DNA of 64,000 bases from Whitmania pigra. Taxonomy: Eukaryota; Annelida; Clitellata; Hirudinida; Haemopidae. Below, in pieces: positions 27,758 through 42,600 of this stretch. The position numbers and the translations under genes were made by a program. The notes under the pieces were generated by a model. It ran no database searches. It was not told the DNA's origin and saw only the letters and a list, made by a program, of their open reading frames with translations. The first letter of the stretch is position 1, and every line of letters starts with the position of its first letter. The stretch is from contig JAJTWR010000284.1 in assembly GCA_021613335.1 (NCBI GenBank), forward strand, positions 474,501-538,500, in the 5' to 3' direction.

Positions 27758-30357
27758 GCTTTGCGGTTGTCACTGCATCCTGCATCTGAAGGTTATTAAA
27801 ATATGCCTTCGATATTATTTCAGACTTTTCTCCAGCGGGACACAACTTCCTTATTATTTTTAAAGATCTCAATTAACTATTATTAACATCGTTAACTTTT
27901 AATAGTTGAAGAAAAACATTATCAAAAATCATCAAACAGCAAACGTCCTGAATATAGGAGCACATAATGTGACTTTGGAGAAGTATTTTTTAGTTTTTTT
28001 TTTTATCTTCATTTGAGCTGAACCAGCTGCTAACATCGTCTGCCCCATCCATATCATTACGGATCATTAAGCGCCTTCTGCTTATCTTTCCTTCATTCTC
28101 TCACTTCTTATTCATGTCTCTCTCTCCTCCACTCACTCTTCAGCAACTCTTGGAAAGTTGGAATGAATAGTCTCCCATGGAAACGTCAGTGGCATTGAAT
28201 GTCTCATCCACACCTATGCCCTCAATTCAGCACTTCGGTTTCTTCTCAATCTCTCCTCACAGAAACGTCATTTGAGTTTTTTCCATGGGGGCGACAAACC
28301 CCACACTCTACCAGATGAGGCGAATTTTGTTGTTTTTTATTTTTTGCTTCTCACAAAAAGTCAACTGACTCCATGTGCCCCCAATTAATACCTGGTCTTT
28401 TCCACGTCAACCCTTCAAACAGACATTCGATCGTAGTTCCACCGTTCCAATGACATAGAGGCATGTAATATTTGTTCTCCTCCTCCTCCTTCCGTCCATC
28501 CACCCATCCATCCATCCATCCATCCATCCATCCACCCATCCATCCATCCACCCATCCATCCATCCATCCATCCTTCCATCCACCCATCCATCCATCCACC
28601 CATCCACCCATCCATCCATCCATCCATCCATCCACCCATCCATCCATCCACCCATCCATCCATCCCTTTACAGTTGCGTGAGATTCTCCGATCGAATGCC
28701 ACAATCTTCGACTAGGAATCCATCTTTGTCCTCGGGAATCCATCCAAAGCATCCAAGTATTGCGTGCCTCGTGGCCTGCTGGCTAATTGGTTGATTGATG
28801 AATGTGATATCCAATTAAACGCTTAATAAGATATTCAATGAAATGATTAATAATTAATTGATGGGAAGGAAGTGAACGAATGACATGACATTGTTTACCG
28901 ACAGGTTTACAGGGTGGCCGTCGAGAAATGTGCCACCTACGAGACGTGCGGAGAGTGCATCGGTGCCGGAGATCCTTACTGCGGATGGTGCTCTCTCAAG
29001 AAGAGGTAGTGATGATGATGATGATGATGATGATGATTATGTTGACGATGACGATGATGATGATGATGACGATGATGATGATGATGATGATTATGTTGAC
29101 GATGACGATGGCGATGACGACGACGATGATGATGATGATGATGATTGTGTTGTTGGTAATGATGGTGACAACGACGAGGACGAGGACGTTGATGATTGCG
29201 TTGATGATGATGATGATTGCGTTGATGACGCCCACGAATATAAAGTTGAGTGAGTGAATATTGATTATCTGCGATTGGAAGACTAAATTAATGATTCGAC
29301 ATGGCTTTGGAATTGATGGTCATCATCATTATCATCATCATCATCATCATCATCATCAATATCACTATCATGACACCAAGTCTAGTCCTTGAGCGTAATC
29401 ATTCAATGTAATATCTCTTCCGACCACAACTGGAAAGAGCAGCCAAGCATCCGACGCTAGTGGTCGTTCTTTTGAATGGAAATTCATCTAAACCATTCAT
29501 TCATTCATTCATTCATTCATTCATTCATTCATTCATTCGTTCATTCGTTCATTCATTCATTCATTCGTTCGCTCGTTCATTCGTCACTCCATCATCAATT
29601 TGTCTTCAAGAATCAAGGACAGACTGAACAGGTAGATAATGAAATTTCAAGGTCAAGTGGTGGTGAATTTTGCATGAGCAGGACGTGCAGTCGAACGGAC
29701 GAGCCTGCTGGATGACCGTGGCGTCTGCTCGGTTGACTCCAGATGGCACCGGTATGGGTCGGAATGAGATTTACGAGCTCCGTCGGTCCTCGGGGTAGAA
29801 ATAAGTTTGTACCGTGCAACCCGATCAGCCGACGCATAGTGTCCACTTTGAAATGCACAATGCCCTAATCTTGCTTAAACACCTTACAGTTTACTCGAAC
29901 CCATGGCAAGGATTAATGATCATTGATTAAATTTAAAATCTAATTTTTTTTTATTTTTAAACTTGTTGAGAGACCCAGAACATGTTCTCCATCTTTTTTC
30001 CAAAGATCTGAATTGACCTTAAACCACGTGACCCTCCTGGCGAATTGAAATGGATTTTTATTCGAAATCATCATAAGTCCGTACAGATTAATCATTATTA
30101 GACTCGAAAGGAATTCTTTCGTTTTTTGACGGGCGCTAAAAATTCAGGCAATACTTTTTCTTTTTTCAGCTGTTTTTTTTGGGAGTCGATCAAGTTTTTA
30201 CTTTGTAATTTATTCTGTTTTTATTTTATTCATTCTGGATTTATTTATCTTTTTTACTTTGATGTGTGAGTGAATTAGATTCCTTCTTTCGTTTGAGCTT
30301 TCAAGGTTATTAAAAATATTATTGGATCTGCTTCCTGGTACTAGTCATGATGACAAC

Positions 30358-30391
<34 letters not shown>

Positions 30392-32755
30392 GTGATGGTG
30401 ATGGTGATGGTGATGGTGATGATGATGGTGATGATGATTCATGGTGTTGGTTATGATGATGGTTGCCTATATGGGTCCACTATCTTGTTTACGACAACCG
30501 TGTGAATAAAAGTTGAAAAATAAATCACGAAGATGCTTCTCTTCTGCAGCAGTTTCATTGCTTCAGCCTCAGTTTCAGCGTCATTTTACATCCCCCTTTA
30601 CAGGTGCACGGCCAAGGACATGTGCTCGGATTCGCACCTCTCCCTAAGGTGGCTATCCTCAGGCTCCTGTGCCAGGATCGTCAGGGTGGTGTCCAATCAG
30701 GCCCAGAAGATCTCAAACTCGACTTCTTTGGTATGGCTTCCATGTTTTGGTCTATACTCTTCTTTGTTTTAAGTCATTTTATTTTATCTCTGGAAAATAA
30801 TTTTAGTACACTCTCATCGTCACCATCGTAGTCATGGACATCACAATCATCATCATCATCGTCGTCGTCATCATCATCTTCATCGACATCCAAATGAAGA
30901 ACTTTGTATTAAAGCGAAACAAGACTTTATTCACCTTTCAATAGTAATCGCGCCGCTCTAGCAGACGATTTCGATCGCCTTAAAGGAACGTAATTGTCCT
31001 GCTTTAAAACCTTCCACGGTCGTTAGGACGTCACACGGGTTGACCATTTCGGACGCCTCCTCTCAATAATTCCTAAGCCAGGTGTCCATCTTGTAATAGG
31101 ACTACTCATGGAAGGACTACTACTATCACCACCACCATTGTTGTTGTTATTGGCTTCGTAATAGAGATCTGTTGTTTTGTTGTTGTTGTTGTTGTAACGT
31201 GGATCAAAACAACAAGATCAAATGTTGAACAACAACATCAACGCGACCTACAAACCGATGTGATGTCTATTTCTATTATTCGTTGTCGTTTTATTATGAG
31301 GTTATTATACAATTAATTTTATTTAAAATTTTGTTTTTTCTTTTCATTTGTCAACAAGGTCATCATGACAGTGCAGAACCTACCTGTATCATTGTCCGGC
31401 GACTACTACTGCACCTTCTCGGGTCACGGCGTGTCGCGTACGACGTCGGCCAACATCACTGCCGACCGCATCCACGGACACGACAGACACGGTGGCAACG
31501 TCACCCTCAAGTGCGAAACCCCTCGAGCCAATCTCCTGCCTCCGTTTCCCACGGGAAAGGGTTTGAAATTATTACTTCTTTTTAATATTAATATGTTACA
31601 TATGGTTCGTACAGGTCCTGAAAAGTCCTAAATTTCAGAAATTCGGATTTTTAGTACTAAAAAGTAAAAAAAAAAATGAGGGAGGGCCTAAAAATTACAA
31701 TAAAGCCCTAAAAAATGATAAAAAATATTAATAATGTTCTGAGATTTTATTTGTAAAAGTTTTGTCGAAATGGCAATTAGCGGGGTAATCGGTCCCTTTG
31801 TTCTAGCTGCTCGGGAACGCAGCCAATTAAGTTTCCTATGACGTTCGTTCGCTTGTCCGTTTGATATATTAAAGTTTTAATAATATATTTAATTATATTG
31901 ATAAATATAAATTATAAATATACAGGACAGTTCTTAGTTCGTAAAAAAAGGAAGGAAATATTTGATATTTTCTTCAAGGAGCACGTGGGCATTTGTAATG
32001 ATTATGCATTGATATGGAAGGACAGAGTAAAAGTTTTGCTAACTTTGAGTCATGGTCAGGCATCTCTTGAAAGAGGTTTGTGTGTAAAGAAAAGTTTCAT
32101 TTGTGAAAATCAAAAAGAGATGAGCTTGAATGCAAGGAGGATGGTTAGAGACCATATCAGCAGTGTTGGAGGTGAACAATGGTGCAATTTTAAGATTGAT
32201 GAATCTGTCCTGAGCCATTTCAAAGCATCAAGGCAGAGGTTTAAATTTTATTTTTAATCATCGCTTGAGGGAGAGAGACAGGCAGCTGTAACCTCAAAAC
32301 GAAAAACAGATGACACCATCGAGCTGAAGAAGAAGAAGAATCTAGAGACTCTAAAACACTGACAGGGATGTGTTGGACAGAGAATTTCGAATATTAATGG
32401 ATATTAAGTGCAAAAACCAGGAACTCTGGTTATTATGATCTCTTGGTGCAGGCAAACATCCTGAGGAAAGATAGCAAGGCAAAAGCTGTAGAAATTGCTT
32501 CTTTAGAGAAAGACTTTAAGTTGATTTATTGTTTAAACAAATTGAAATTATGCACTTTCATGTGTTACTATCCTGTATTATACTGTATTCTAAATTGAAT
32601 AATTAATAATTAATAATTAAATCTAAATATCGTTATTTTTGTTATTATTGTTGGTCCTAAAAAATGGAGTAGAAGGTCCTTAAAAGTTCTAAATTTTGGT
32701 TTTCAAGTTCCTGTATGAACCGTGTATGTATTACATCTTGTTGTTGTTGTTGTTG

Positions 32756-32818
<63 letters not shown>

Positions 32819-33292
32819 TATTATTATTATTATTATTATATTATTATTATTATTATATTATTTGTATTATTTGTATTATTACTTATATAAGTTAATTCTA
32901 CCACAGTACATCATTGTAGTATTATTGTCAGCTTAAAGCTCGGCATGATTATGATGATTGTAGTTGTGAAAGTGATGATAGTGATAACAAAAAAGGATCA
33001 AATACCATGAAGCTTCTGACCTCAGCTTGTCTCAAGACTCACCTGTTCTTTTTTATTGGCGTTCAACTTCTACATCCATCCATCCATCCATCCATCCATC
33101 CATCCATCCATCCATCCATCCATCCATCCATCCATCTATCCATCCTTTCATCCATCCATCCATCCTTTCATCCATCCATCCATCCTTTCATCCATCCATC
33201 CATCCATCCATCCTTTCATCCATCCATCCATCCTTCCTTCCTTTCATCCATCTATCCATCCTTTCATCCATCCATCCATCCATCCATCCTTT

Positions 33293-33323
<31 letters not shown>

Positions 33324-35230
33324 CCACCCCACCATATTTCCTCCTTTTATTGGTTCATTCCTCCTCTTACTCAAGAGAGCTGTTCAGTGAGGCGTGGAAT
33401 TAAAAAGCATCGCTAAGCAAATAATATTTTTTTTTCAAAGATGTTTTATTTGCTTTCTGTCTCACTGTCTGCCTCTCTCCTTGCATTCTTTCGTCCTATT
33501 AGGAGTCCTGTTAGTGTTTCATGGTGTGTCGTTCATCTGTTATTCTCCTGGTAACTGGTACTCCGTTATGTGCTGCCAATCTTCGGCCTTCAGAGACAAG
33601 TCTTGTTGTCCTAGCATCCTTTCCTTGTATTTGTCTTCCTGCCATTATTATGTCCTTATTCCTTCATCAATGATCCGTGACTCTGTAAGAACTGTATCTT
33701 CATCTTCTTCTTAATTCAAGGCGTCTTTAAGCAAGCTTACTCGTCTAACATTGAAGTTCAATTGGTTTTAATGAAATTATCATTTCACAATAACTTCCTA
33801 GAGTTAAATTAAGTTCAGTACCACTGGGTTTTCGATTTTTTTGACCATCCATGAAGCTGGTGCTCTTTCATTCTCTCTTCCATCCTTCATAGTGGCCTAA
33901 CCATTCGCCCATTCATCCATCTATCCACCCATTCATTCATTCATCCGTCCGTCATTCATTGATTTCTCCTTCCCGGACTGTGTGTGTGACTCCTGCGATT
34001 AAGACTACTTGTATTCTAATACATGTTTGTTAATTATGCAGTGTTCGTAGTTGAAATGTATTCCAATCTTGTTGATTGCTTGCTTGCCTGTGGATACTAT
34101 TAATAGTATTATATTAAGTATATTAATAGTATTAATAGTAGTGGCCTCGCTGTTTGTTGTGTTCCTTAACGATGACCGAGTCCTGCCTTTTTACTGGAAG
34201 CTGTGTTTCCATTCGTAATTAATCTGATTATTTCTCACGCAACTAAACCAGTTTCCCGTGTGGTCGAATGTGGTTGATAATTAATCAAGTGATAATTATT
34301 ATTATCCTATTAATTGGGTATTATTTATTTAGTTAATGCATATCATTAATATTATTTATTAGCTACTACACTTGAAATGCTTTATTATAAATCAACTGAA
34401 ATGTGCCAAGTCCTTTGTTATGTTTAATTTATATTAATTTATATTACTAGGTTTAATTACATCATTACGTTCACCGGTATGGGTATCGAGTTAAGTAATA
34501 TTGTCAGTTTCAGATTTATCGTGCAGTTGTACTAACATCGGTTGTTTACAAGTTTAAAAGTGAAATAATGTTAATGTCGATATTGAATATATTAATATGT
34601 AATATGTTAGTGTGGAATATATTAATATAATATGTTGCCGTGGAATACGTTATTGTCAGGAGTTTGTTATCATTTCACCGTTATTTATGGTCATTGTTAT
34701 TACAGGCATTAATTATTGATTGCTTCGTGAGGCCATTTTGTTTTCCAATTTTTACTCGACGGAGGAAAATTAATGAAGAGTGTTAGAACTAATGCTGTCC
34801 CGGTATCGTGCTGACGCCAGACGATTCATTATTCACTAGATCATCTGCTAATTCATTCAATTTACTTTTATTCGCCTGCTCACTCAATCATTCATCCACT
34901 CACTCGCTCACTCAATGTCACGTTCATTCACTCACCGGCTCACTCACTCACTCACTAATTCACTCACGAACTCACTCACTCACTCGTAGCATGTGTTACT
35001 CCTCAAAAAAAAAAATAAATAAAAAAGAATATAATTTCCAGGCTAATTTTTCTTGAATTTAAAATTCCATCTGTCGTCTGCAGACCACATACTGATGACT
35101 CTGTCACTGACCTCAGATGAACTCGACCATCTGTCCACCAACTTTACCTTTTTCGACTGCAGTGTCCACAATTCGTTAGTGCTTGACTTTTCATTATTTT
35201 TCATACTCAATCGATACTGGTCATGATGTC

Positions 35231-35290
<60 letters not shown>

Positions 35291-36648
35291 GTGATGGTGA
35301 TGATGATGATGATGATGATGATGGTGATGATGATGGTGATGGTGATGGTGATGGTGATGGTGATGATGACGATGATGATGATTGTCATCGTCTGATTAAT
35401 ATACAGTAGTTCGATCAATCATGATGATTGAACGATCTTATCAATCAATCATCAGTCAGTCAATCAATCATTATCACGATATTCATCACCGGCACCATAA
35501 TGATCATCATCATCATCACCTCCATCGCCATTATCATCATCATCATCATCTTCTTCATCGATCTTATTGACTTTTTCAAATCCTCCCAATCTGGCTGTTT
35601 GCAGATGCACCAAATGTACCACGAGCTCCTATCCGTGCACCTGGTGCACTCAATCGAACAGGTGCACTGGAAATAAAGAGGACTGTATGGCCGATACGCT
35701 CATCACTGGAGTTAAGGTTGGTGATGATGATGATGTTGATGATGATGACGATGACGATGATGATGCTTATCTGTTTCCAAGCTGGGCATTGACGTGACCC
35801 TATGATATTGTTATGATGATATTCCCTCGACTACTCAGCCGGTAGATGATGATAATGATGATGTTGTTGATTAGGACGAGGATGAATACCATCAATATAA
35901 TAATAATAATAATAACAATACTAATGTCACTATAGTTCTTGTTAACATCATCTTACAGGTGCCCGGTAATTCTGACACACCTGGTCCCGCCTACTGCCCA
36001 AGGATCGAGAATATAATTGCTAATTCTTCGGAAATACTGATACCCTCCGGTTCAGAACTGGCTCTGAGGGTCAGGGTCATCCAATACCAGGTAGAATGCT
36101 GGCATCGATATCAATTACTATGCATACTCTGTTCTATTTTTAGTTACCTCTGCAACCATCCTGTTAATGTAATTAACAATGTTGTTATTTAGTACTACTA
36201 ATGTTATTCTCCGAAGAGCATAGCATTCATTCCATTGGTCTTTATAATGTAAACAGTATCCTATTGCAGCTATCTTATCAGACTGACATAGATTAATCTA
36301 CTGTAAACAATTTTTTGACGTGATAATATTGGTCTGGATATTTATTTTTTTTTAAATAAAAATCTTGTTTATTTTTTCTAAAAACTATTTTATTCCTAAG
36401 GTTTCTATTCGATTTCTTTCAACATTTGAACGTCTTTATGCTGAATAATGTACAACGATGTCATCATTTTTATTTTTATTTATACATATTATTTATTTAC
36501 ATTCATTTATATGTATATGTATATTGTAGCTCTACATGGGAAATAATACTCCTCAAATTTTTTAAGTTTACTGTTATTATTATTGCCATCAATATGGTTA
36601 TTATTATTATTATTATTATTATTATTGTTGTTATTATTATTATTATTA

Positions 36649-36679
<31 letters not shown>

Positions 36680-39600
36680 CCTTTCAATGCCATGCATAGT
36701 AGTAGTGATGAGTTGGATGACAACCACAATCTCATTTCCAGTCCTTCCAGTCACCATTGAGGTGTTCGTTCAGCTTCAACGGAGGTCACGAGGTCGAAGC
36801 CAACCTGGTTGGTTCTGACGTCATCGAATGCAGTCCAATCAAGTTCGACTACTCCAGTTCCACGCACTTCAGGAACGTGCCCTTCGGTATTACCTGGGGT
36901 GACGAGGGCAGGAAGAACCTGGACAACCCGACCAATGTGCAGGGTGGGGAGATTGTGATTGTGATTATTATTATTAGTGATTGATGATGATGATGATGAT
37001 GGTGATGACGATTGTAACGATATTATTATTAATTCTATTGTTATGAATATTATTATTATTATTATTGTTGTTGTTGTTATTATAATTATAATGATATAAT
37101 TATTATTATTGTTATTATTATTATTATTGTTATTATCATTATTATTAATATTACTATTATTCTCATGTTGCAGACAATTTCCTGCCATGCATGTTTCCTT
37201 AAAATATTGTTCATTTTTTGTCCTCATTATTTTATCCATCCATCATTCTGTGGAATCTTTTAATTTATTTATTCAGCATAAAGTCATTAAAATGATGACT
37301 TGAGATGGTGATGATGCTGGTGATTATGATGATGACGATGACGTTTACAACGGTGATAGTGATGATGACAGTTATAATAAAGCCTCAGACCATTGTTTGC
37401 CAGACCTAGAGATACATATTTTATTTAATTACAGTTTTCACATGAATTCCTTTGAAAATATTTTAATATTTAAACTATATTAGCACTATATTCTTGTGAT
37501 GAACGGGGATCTCTACATATTCCTGACATTTTAATGGAACAACAATAACAACAGCAACAATAGCAACAACAACAACAATGTCGACAACAATAGCAACAAC
37601 AACAACAATAAAAGCAACAGCAAATATAACAATTAACATTGTAATTTCTTCCTCGTATTCAGTGAGAATCTTCAAGTGCCAGGAGATGGCTTCCAATTGT
37701 GGTCGGTGCAGGGCCGTGGACTTCAGACTCAACTGCGGCTGGTGTCGCCACCCAGGGGCGTCCGGGGAGGAGGGTCGTTGTACCACGAGGAGTTCCTGTT
37801 CACAGGATGCATGGATGCTCAATTCACAGCCATGCAGGGATGCTTATATCATCGATGTTTGTGGATTTGTTATTATTCTTTACTACGAATACTCATATTT
37901 TAGTATATTGATAACGGTACTATAATATTATGTAGTAACAGTAATTGTAATTACGTAGCAGTAGTTACAAATTTGACATTCGTTACACAACTAGATTATG
38001 AGGAAGCACTGATAATTTAATGCCCGATGATTAACGTTTGTTTTCTAATTAAATTTATTGCACATTATTATTATTATTACTATTTTTTAAATTTTAATAT
38101 TAACAAATATTTAAACAAGTACTGATAATAAGTATAACATCATCCTACCTTCCAGGTTTACCCAAGGAAAGGACCGCTGGAAGGTGGGACTTTGTTGACG
38201 GTGAAAGGGGAAAACCTGGGACTCGAACCACAGGACACACAGGTGCACATCAGAGGCTTGAACTGCAAGGTCATGCACTATGACCCCAGCATCGAGTGAG
38301 TGAGATTATTTGCCTTACGTTGATGATGCATTGCTCGACTTACTGATCGCGGGAGAGGTGTGTGCGCCTGTCATTTGTCATCTGCCAACACCTGCATTGC
38401 AGGATCACCTGGTCAAGCCTCATCATTCTTTGGATGCTGGCAGGGGAGAATTTTTAATCTTATTATGATGACTTGTCCTCGGTCAACATGAGCTCTTAGT
38501 GAAATAATTGATGGCCATTTTGGTGACGACGATGATGGTGATGATTATGATGGTTATGATTATGGTTTTGTGATTTCGATTGTTATAATTACGATTAAGA
38601 TGATGATAGCGATCCTTCCTCGTGCAGGTTCACCTGCGTGACCTCGAACAGCTCGGAGTTGTTCTCTTCCTCCCTGGCAGTCACGGTCAGCCACAACGTC
38701 ACATTCGTCAGTGATGTCCATTTTTCTTACGTGGTTGGTAATAACACAATTTCGGGCATTCATCTTCCATTTGCCGTTTGATTGCACATTCATTTTAAAA
38801 TAATTAATGCCCACGATGTTCATAATTTACATTTACATTTACCTATCCACCCTTGCAATTTCTCACGTTTGAAGCTGACTATTGGTCAAGGGATGGGCAA
38901 AAACCTCTTTAGTGCCTAATTTCATTCCTAAACTTATCCCTAACTCTAACCTAATTATATCCCTAAACTTATCCCTAACTCTAACCTAATTATATACCTA
39001 AACTTATCCTTAACTCTAACCTATCCTGCTCTTAGCTCTAAGTTTAACACTGAGTCATGACCCTGGAAATCTGCCTCTGAGTTAGCTTTTACCATCACTT
39101 CTCCAGCCATTCTTGTAACCATGTTCATTATTCTGCTTTTTATTATTGTTATTATTATTACTATTATTATTGTTGTTATTATTATTGTTGTTATTATTAT
39201 TACTATTATTATTATTGTTATTATTATTATTATTAATTATTAATTATTATATTCTGAGATGCCTTTGAATTAATTGCCTAATTGCATGCAAAACAAAGCA
39301 CACAGAAGCAAGCGTGGCTTTGATCAGAAGGGTGCAACTCATTCTTAAAGTGTCCCTTCTTAAATCCTGAATTATTGCTGCGAGTAAATCAAACATCTCC
39401 TGTTATTACATCATTCATTCATCAGACATCAAAGCTTTTTTCCGTGCATCCGCTTCTTGGCCCGAAGTCCGGCGGTTCGATCCTCACCGTCTCCGGGCAT
39501 AACCTCGACTCCGGTTCTAACGTCACGGTCCAGTTGTCGTCTTCGTCGTCGGGCAGGTCGACGCCTTGCATCGTACAGGACCGGGCTTCTGATTGGTTGA

Positions 39601-42600
39601 AGTGCATCACCTCGACCTCCGACTCGACGTACACGACCGACAGACTGGAGGTCAGGATCGACAGGTCGTCCGTCAACTTGAACTCTGAACTCGGACTGTT
39701 CACCTTCATGGAGGATCCCGTGGTTACCAGCGTCGACAACAAAAAGGCCGTTTTTGGGTTCGCTCGAGTTATCTTGATTTCATTTTTTGAGTTATTAAAT
39801 TATTATTATTATTATTATTATTACTTACTATTAAAAATCATCACAAGTATTTATGGAATTGTTGCATTTATTTTATTGTTAAAATTTAAAGAAAATCCTT
39901 GATTTCTAATGACATCGTTTTATTTTCTAATGAATTCGTTTTATTTCATCGAATGCGTTAAATGTTTATTTTCATTTTGGAATCAATTGGTTTTTTATTT
40001 CCAGTGGTGGCAACCTGATCACTGTCAGAGGTGAAAGACTTCACGTGGTCAGCAAGCCTAGGATGGTGGTTTACAGGGATGAAGACAGGTTTACTTCGGT
40101 CAGTTACAATTTTTTTATTTGAAAAGTATTTTAGTATTCCTTATAATTTTATTTTATAACCTGGCTTCTTTTTTTTTTAACTTATAGCACTTTATTATAT
40201 GCTTTAACATTTCTTTGAAATTGTCTCGATTTCATGGACAAATTAAATACAGACTCTGATATGCTTCCTTTTCAGTCTTGCACAGTGTTGTCCGACGTGG
40301 AGATGGTTTGCCTTTTTCCGAACGTGACGTCGTCCAGAGGCGTTCCTCCGATCTTCGGACATCGTCACTACCGACCTCACGCAAAGACGTACGATGCCCC
40401 ACTTGCAGAATCGTCCGATCCAAGGAGTTCCCGTCCGAGGAAGAGTAGAGAAGCAGACGATGCAAAACTGCAAAACAAGGATTTCTGGGCTCGAGGAGAT
40501 GATCAGGACACGATTAAGATCGGAGAAAGTTCCGAAGCCAATCAAAACCTGAGAGATCTCAGGAATCGTTCGCCCGCGACCGTGGAACCGTTGGTCTTCC
40601 ACTACGGTTTCGTCATGGACGGGGTGAAATCCCTGCTCAACTTTTCGGACACGTTTCAAGTTTACCCCGACCCCGAGGTCGAGATGTTCGAGGGTGGCAC
40701 GAAGAAGGGGTACTCCAACAAGCTCGAACACTTCACCATCAACGTATGAACTCAATCAATGACATGTTCAGACATTAATAGAATGTTGTGGAAAAATTAA
40801 ATATTTAATTTCAGGGTCATCATCTGAACCTGGCTCTCACGAAGGACGATTATCGCGTCACCATTGGCGACGAGGAATGCGAAGTCACTTCGCTGTCTGC
40901 CTCCTATCTCATGTGTTCGATGAAGCATATCTACAATGTTCCGTCATCAGCCGGAGTTAAGGTGTAATATTATTTTTGGACGTCGAGAGCAAAATTTTGA
41001 AATCGACGTTTAAATTTTATATTTATTCCGATCGTTTGTTTACTTTTTAAAATGACATGTTTAGTTGTTTTGTATGTTTTTTTAAAGTTTGCACTTACAT
41101 GTCATTTATTATTTGTTGACTGCTTAAAACCCATATTTAAAAAGATTTTTTTTAAATGTACATAACATGCTATCATTCCACTCCAGGTCTATGTGGGGAA
41201 TTTGACAGTGCATCACCTGGGCACCCTGGAACACGACGGTTGGCCAAAGTCCCCCCTCACTTCCCTGCCGTTCCTGCTGGGCATCGGAGGAACAGTGCTG
41301 TTTTTGGTCGTCATCGTCGGCACCATTTGTTGGTGCTACCGGGTCAAAACGAAGAGAAACACGAGGGTCATGAGGAGACTGAAGAACCAGATGGACATTT
41401 TGGAGTCCAGAGTTGCTAAGGAGTGCAAGGAAGGTGAGTTGACAGGGTCACAATTTTTCATCAAAAGGCATTTTGTTTTTCATTAACCAGTTCAATAGAT
41501 GTTTGATATTTTCTTCTTGGTTACCTGATAATAATGATAATAACAGTATGACATTTAATAATGCTATGATGGCTTTATTCTATTAGCATTATATTGAATA
41601 TATTATTTCATATTCATTTGAACTTTAATTCTGAAAAAAAGTTGTCTTCACTTTTTTTTTAATTTTTTATATTTTTTTTTAGCTCTTAGCATAATAACTT
41701 TAAAGAGGTCATGTTGTACTTTCATATGTGCTTTTGAAGTGCTGTACATTACAACGTACCTAATTGCATCGTGTATTTTGCTCTGAAAGGCCTTTCAAAA
41801 GAACTTTTTTAAAACGTTTCCATTTAATGACTTTTTTGATGATTTCACATTTTTCTGCATTCGAATTTGAATTCAATTTCGGTTTCGCAATCGTTTCAGC
41901 CTTTGCAGAGTTGCAGACGGACATGACCGATGTCAGTCAGGATTACATGGGCAAGATTCCGTTCAGGGACTACAGGAGCTTCTGTGCCAACGTCTTGTTT
42001 CCGGGGGTTTCGGTGGACCATTCCGTGTTCAGGTGGGGCACAGGTACGGGCCTGCCGCCCCATCTCCTTCCGCCGACACCCGACTCCCAGCACCAGCAAC
42101 TCCTGTTGCAGCACCATCTGAATTTACAACAACAACAACAACTGGACAACTCGTATTCCACGTGCTCCAGCCTCGATCCGGTGGGAGCCGATTCCCTCCT
42201 ACTGGCCTTCTCTCCCACCAACACCGGTCTCAGCGGGAAGGGTCTTTTCGGTCGCTCCGGGCAACTCAAGGATCCGCTCGTCTTCGATTCTTCCGGCAAA
42301 GGACCGAGGATGTCGAGCAAGATGGCGGCCGAGAGCACCACGAACACTTTGAACAACAGCTCGACGAGTTTCATTTCCTCCATCTGCTCGAACATGACGA
42401 GAGAGAGTTTGAAGGAGGTCGAGGGTTTGCTGCTCAATCGGTCGTTCCTTCTGACCCTCATAAGGACGCTCGAGTCGAGGAAGGATTTCATCGTCAGGGA
42501 AAAAGTCAACTTTGCCTCCCTGCTGTCCGTGGCTCTTCAGCCCTTTATGGATTACCATACCGAGTGAGTGAGCGGTTCAGTTTTTGTTTCTCCCGGAGAT

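Noticed and set aside
28351..28752. 133-residue MDGW-repeat frame on the minus strand and an HPSI-repeat frame on the plus strand
   Set aside because: Both arise from the CATC/CACC minisatellite in an intron; the frames are open in several phases, as expected of a tetranucleotide array.
28885..29253. Asp-rich 122-residue frame
   Set aside because: Starts near the exon 8 acceptor, is read in another frame from the plexin, and runs through the GAT array after the donor.
33007..33416. Three overlapping HPSI-repeat frames of 115-129 residues
   Set aside because: CATC minisatellite in plexin intron 10; open in all three phases.
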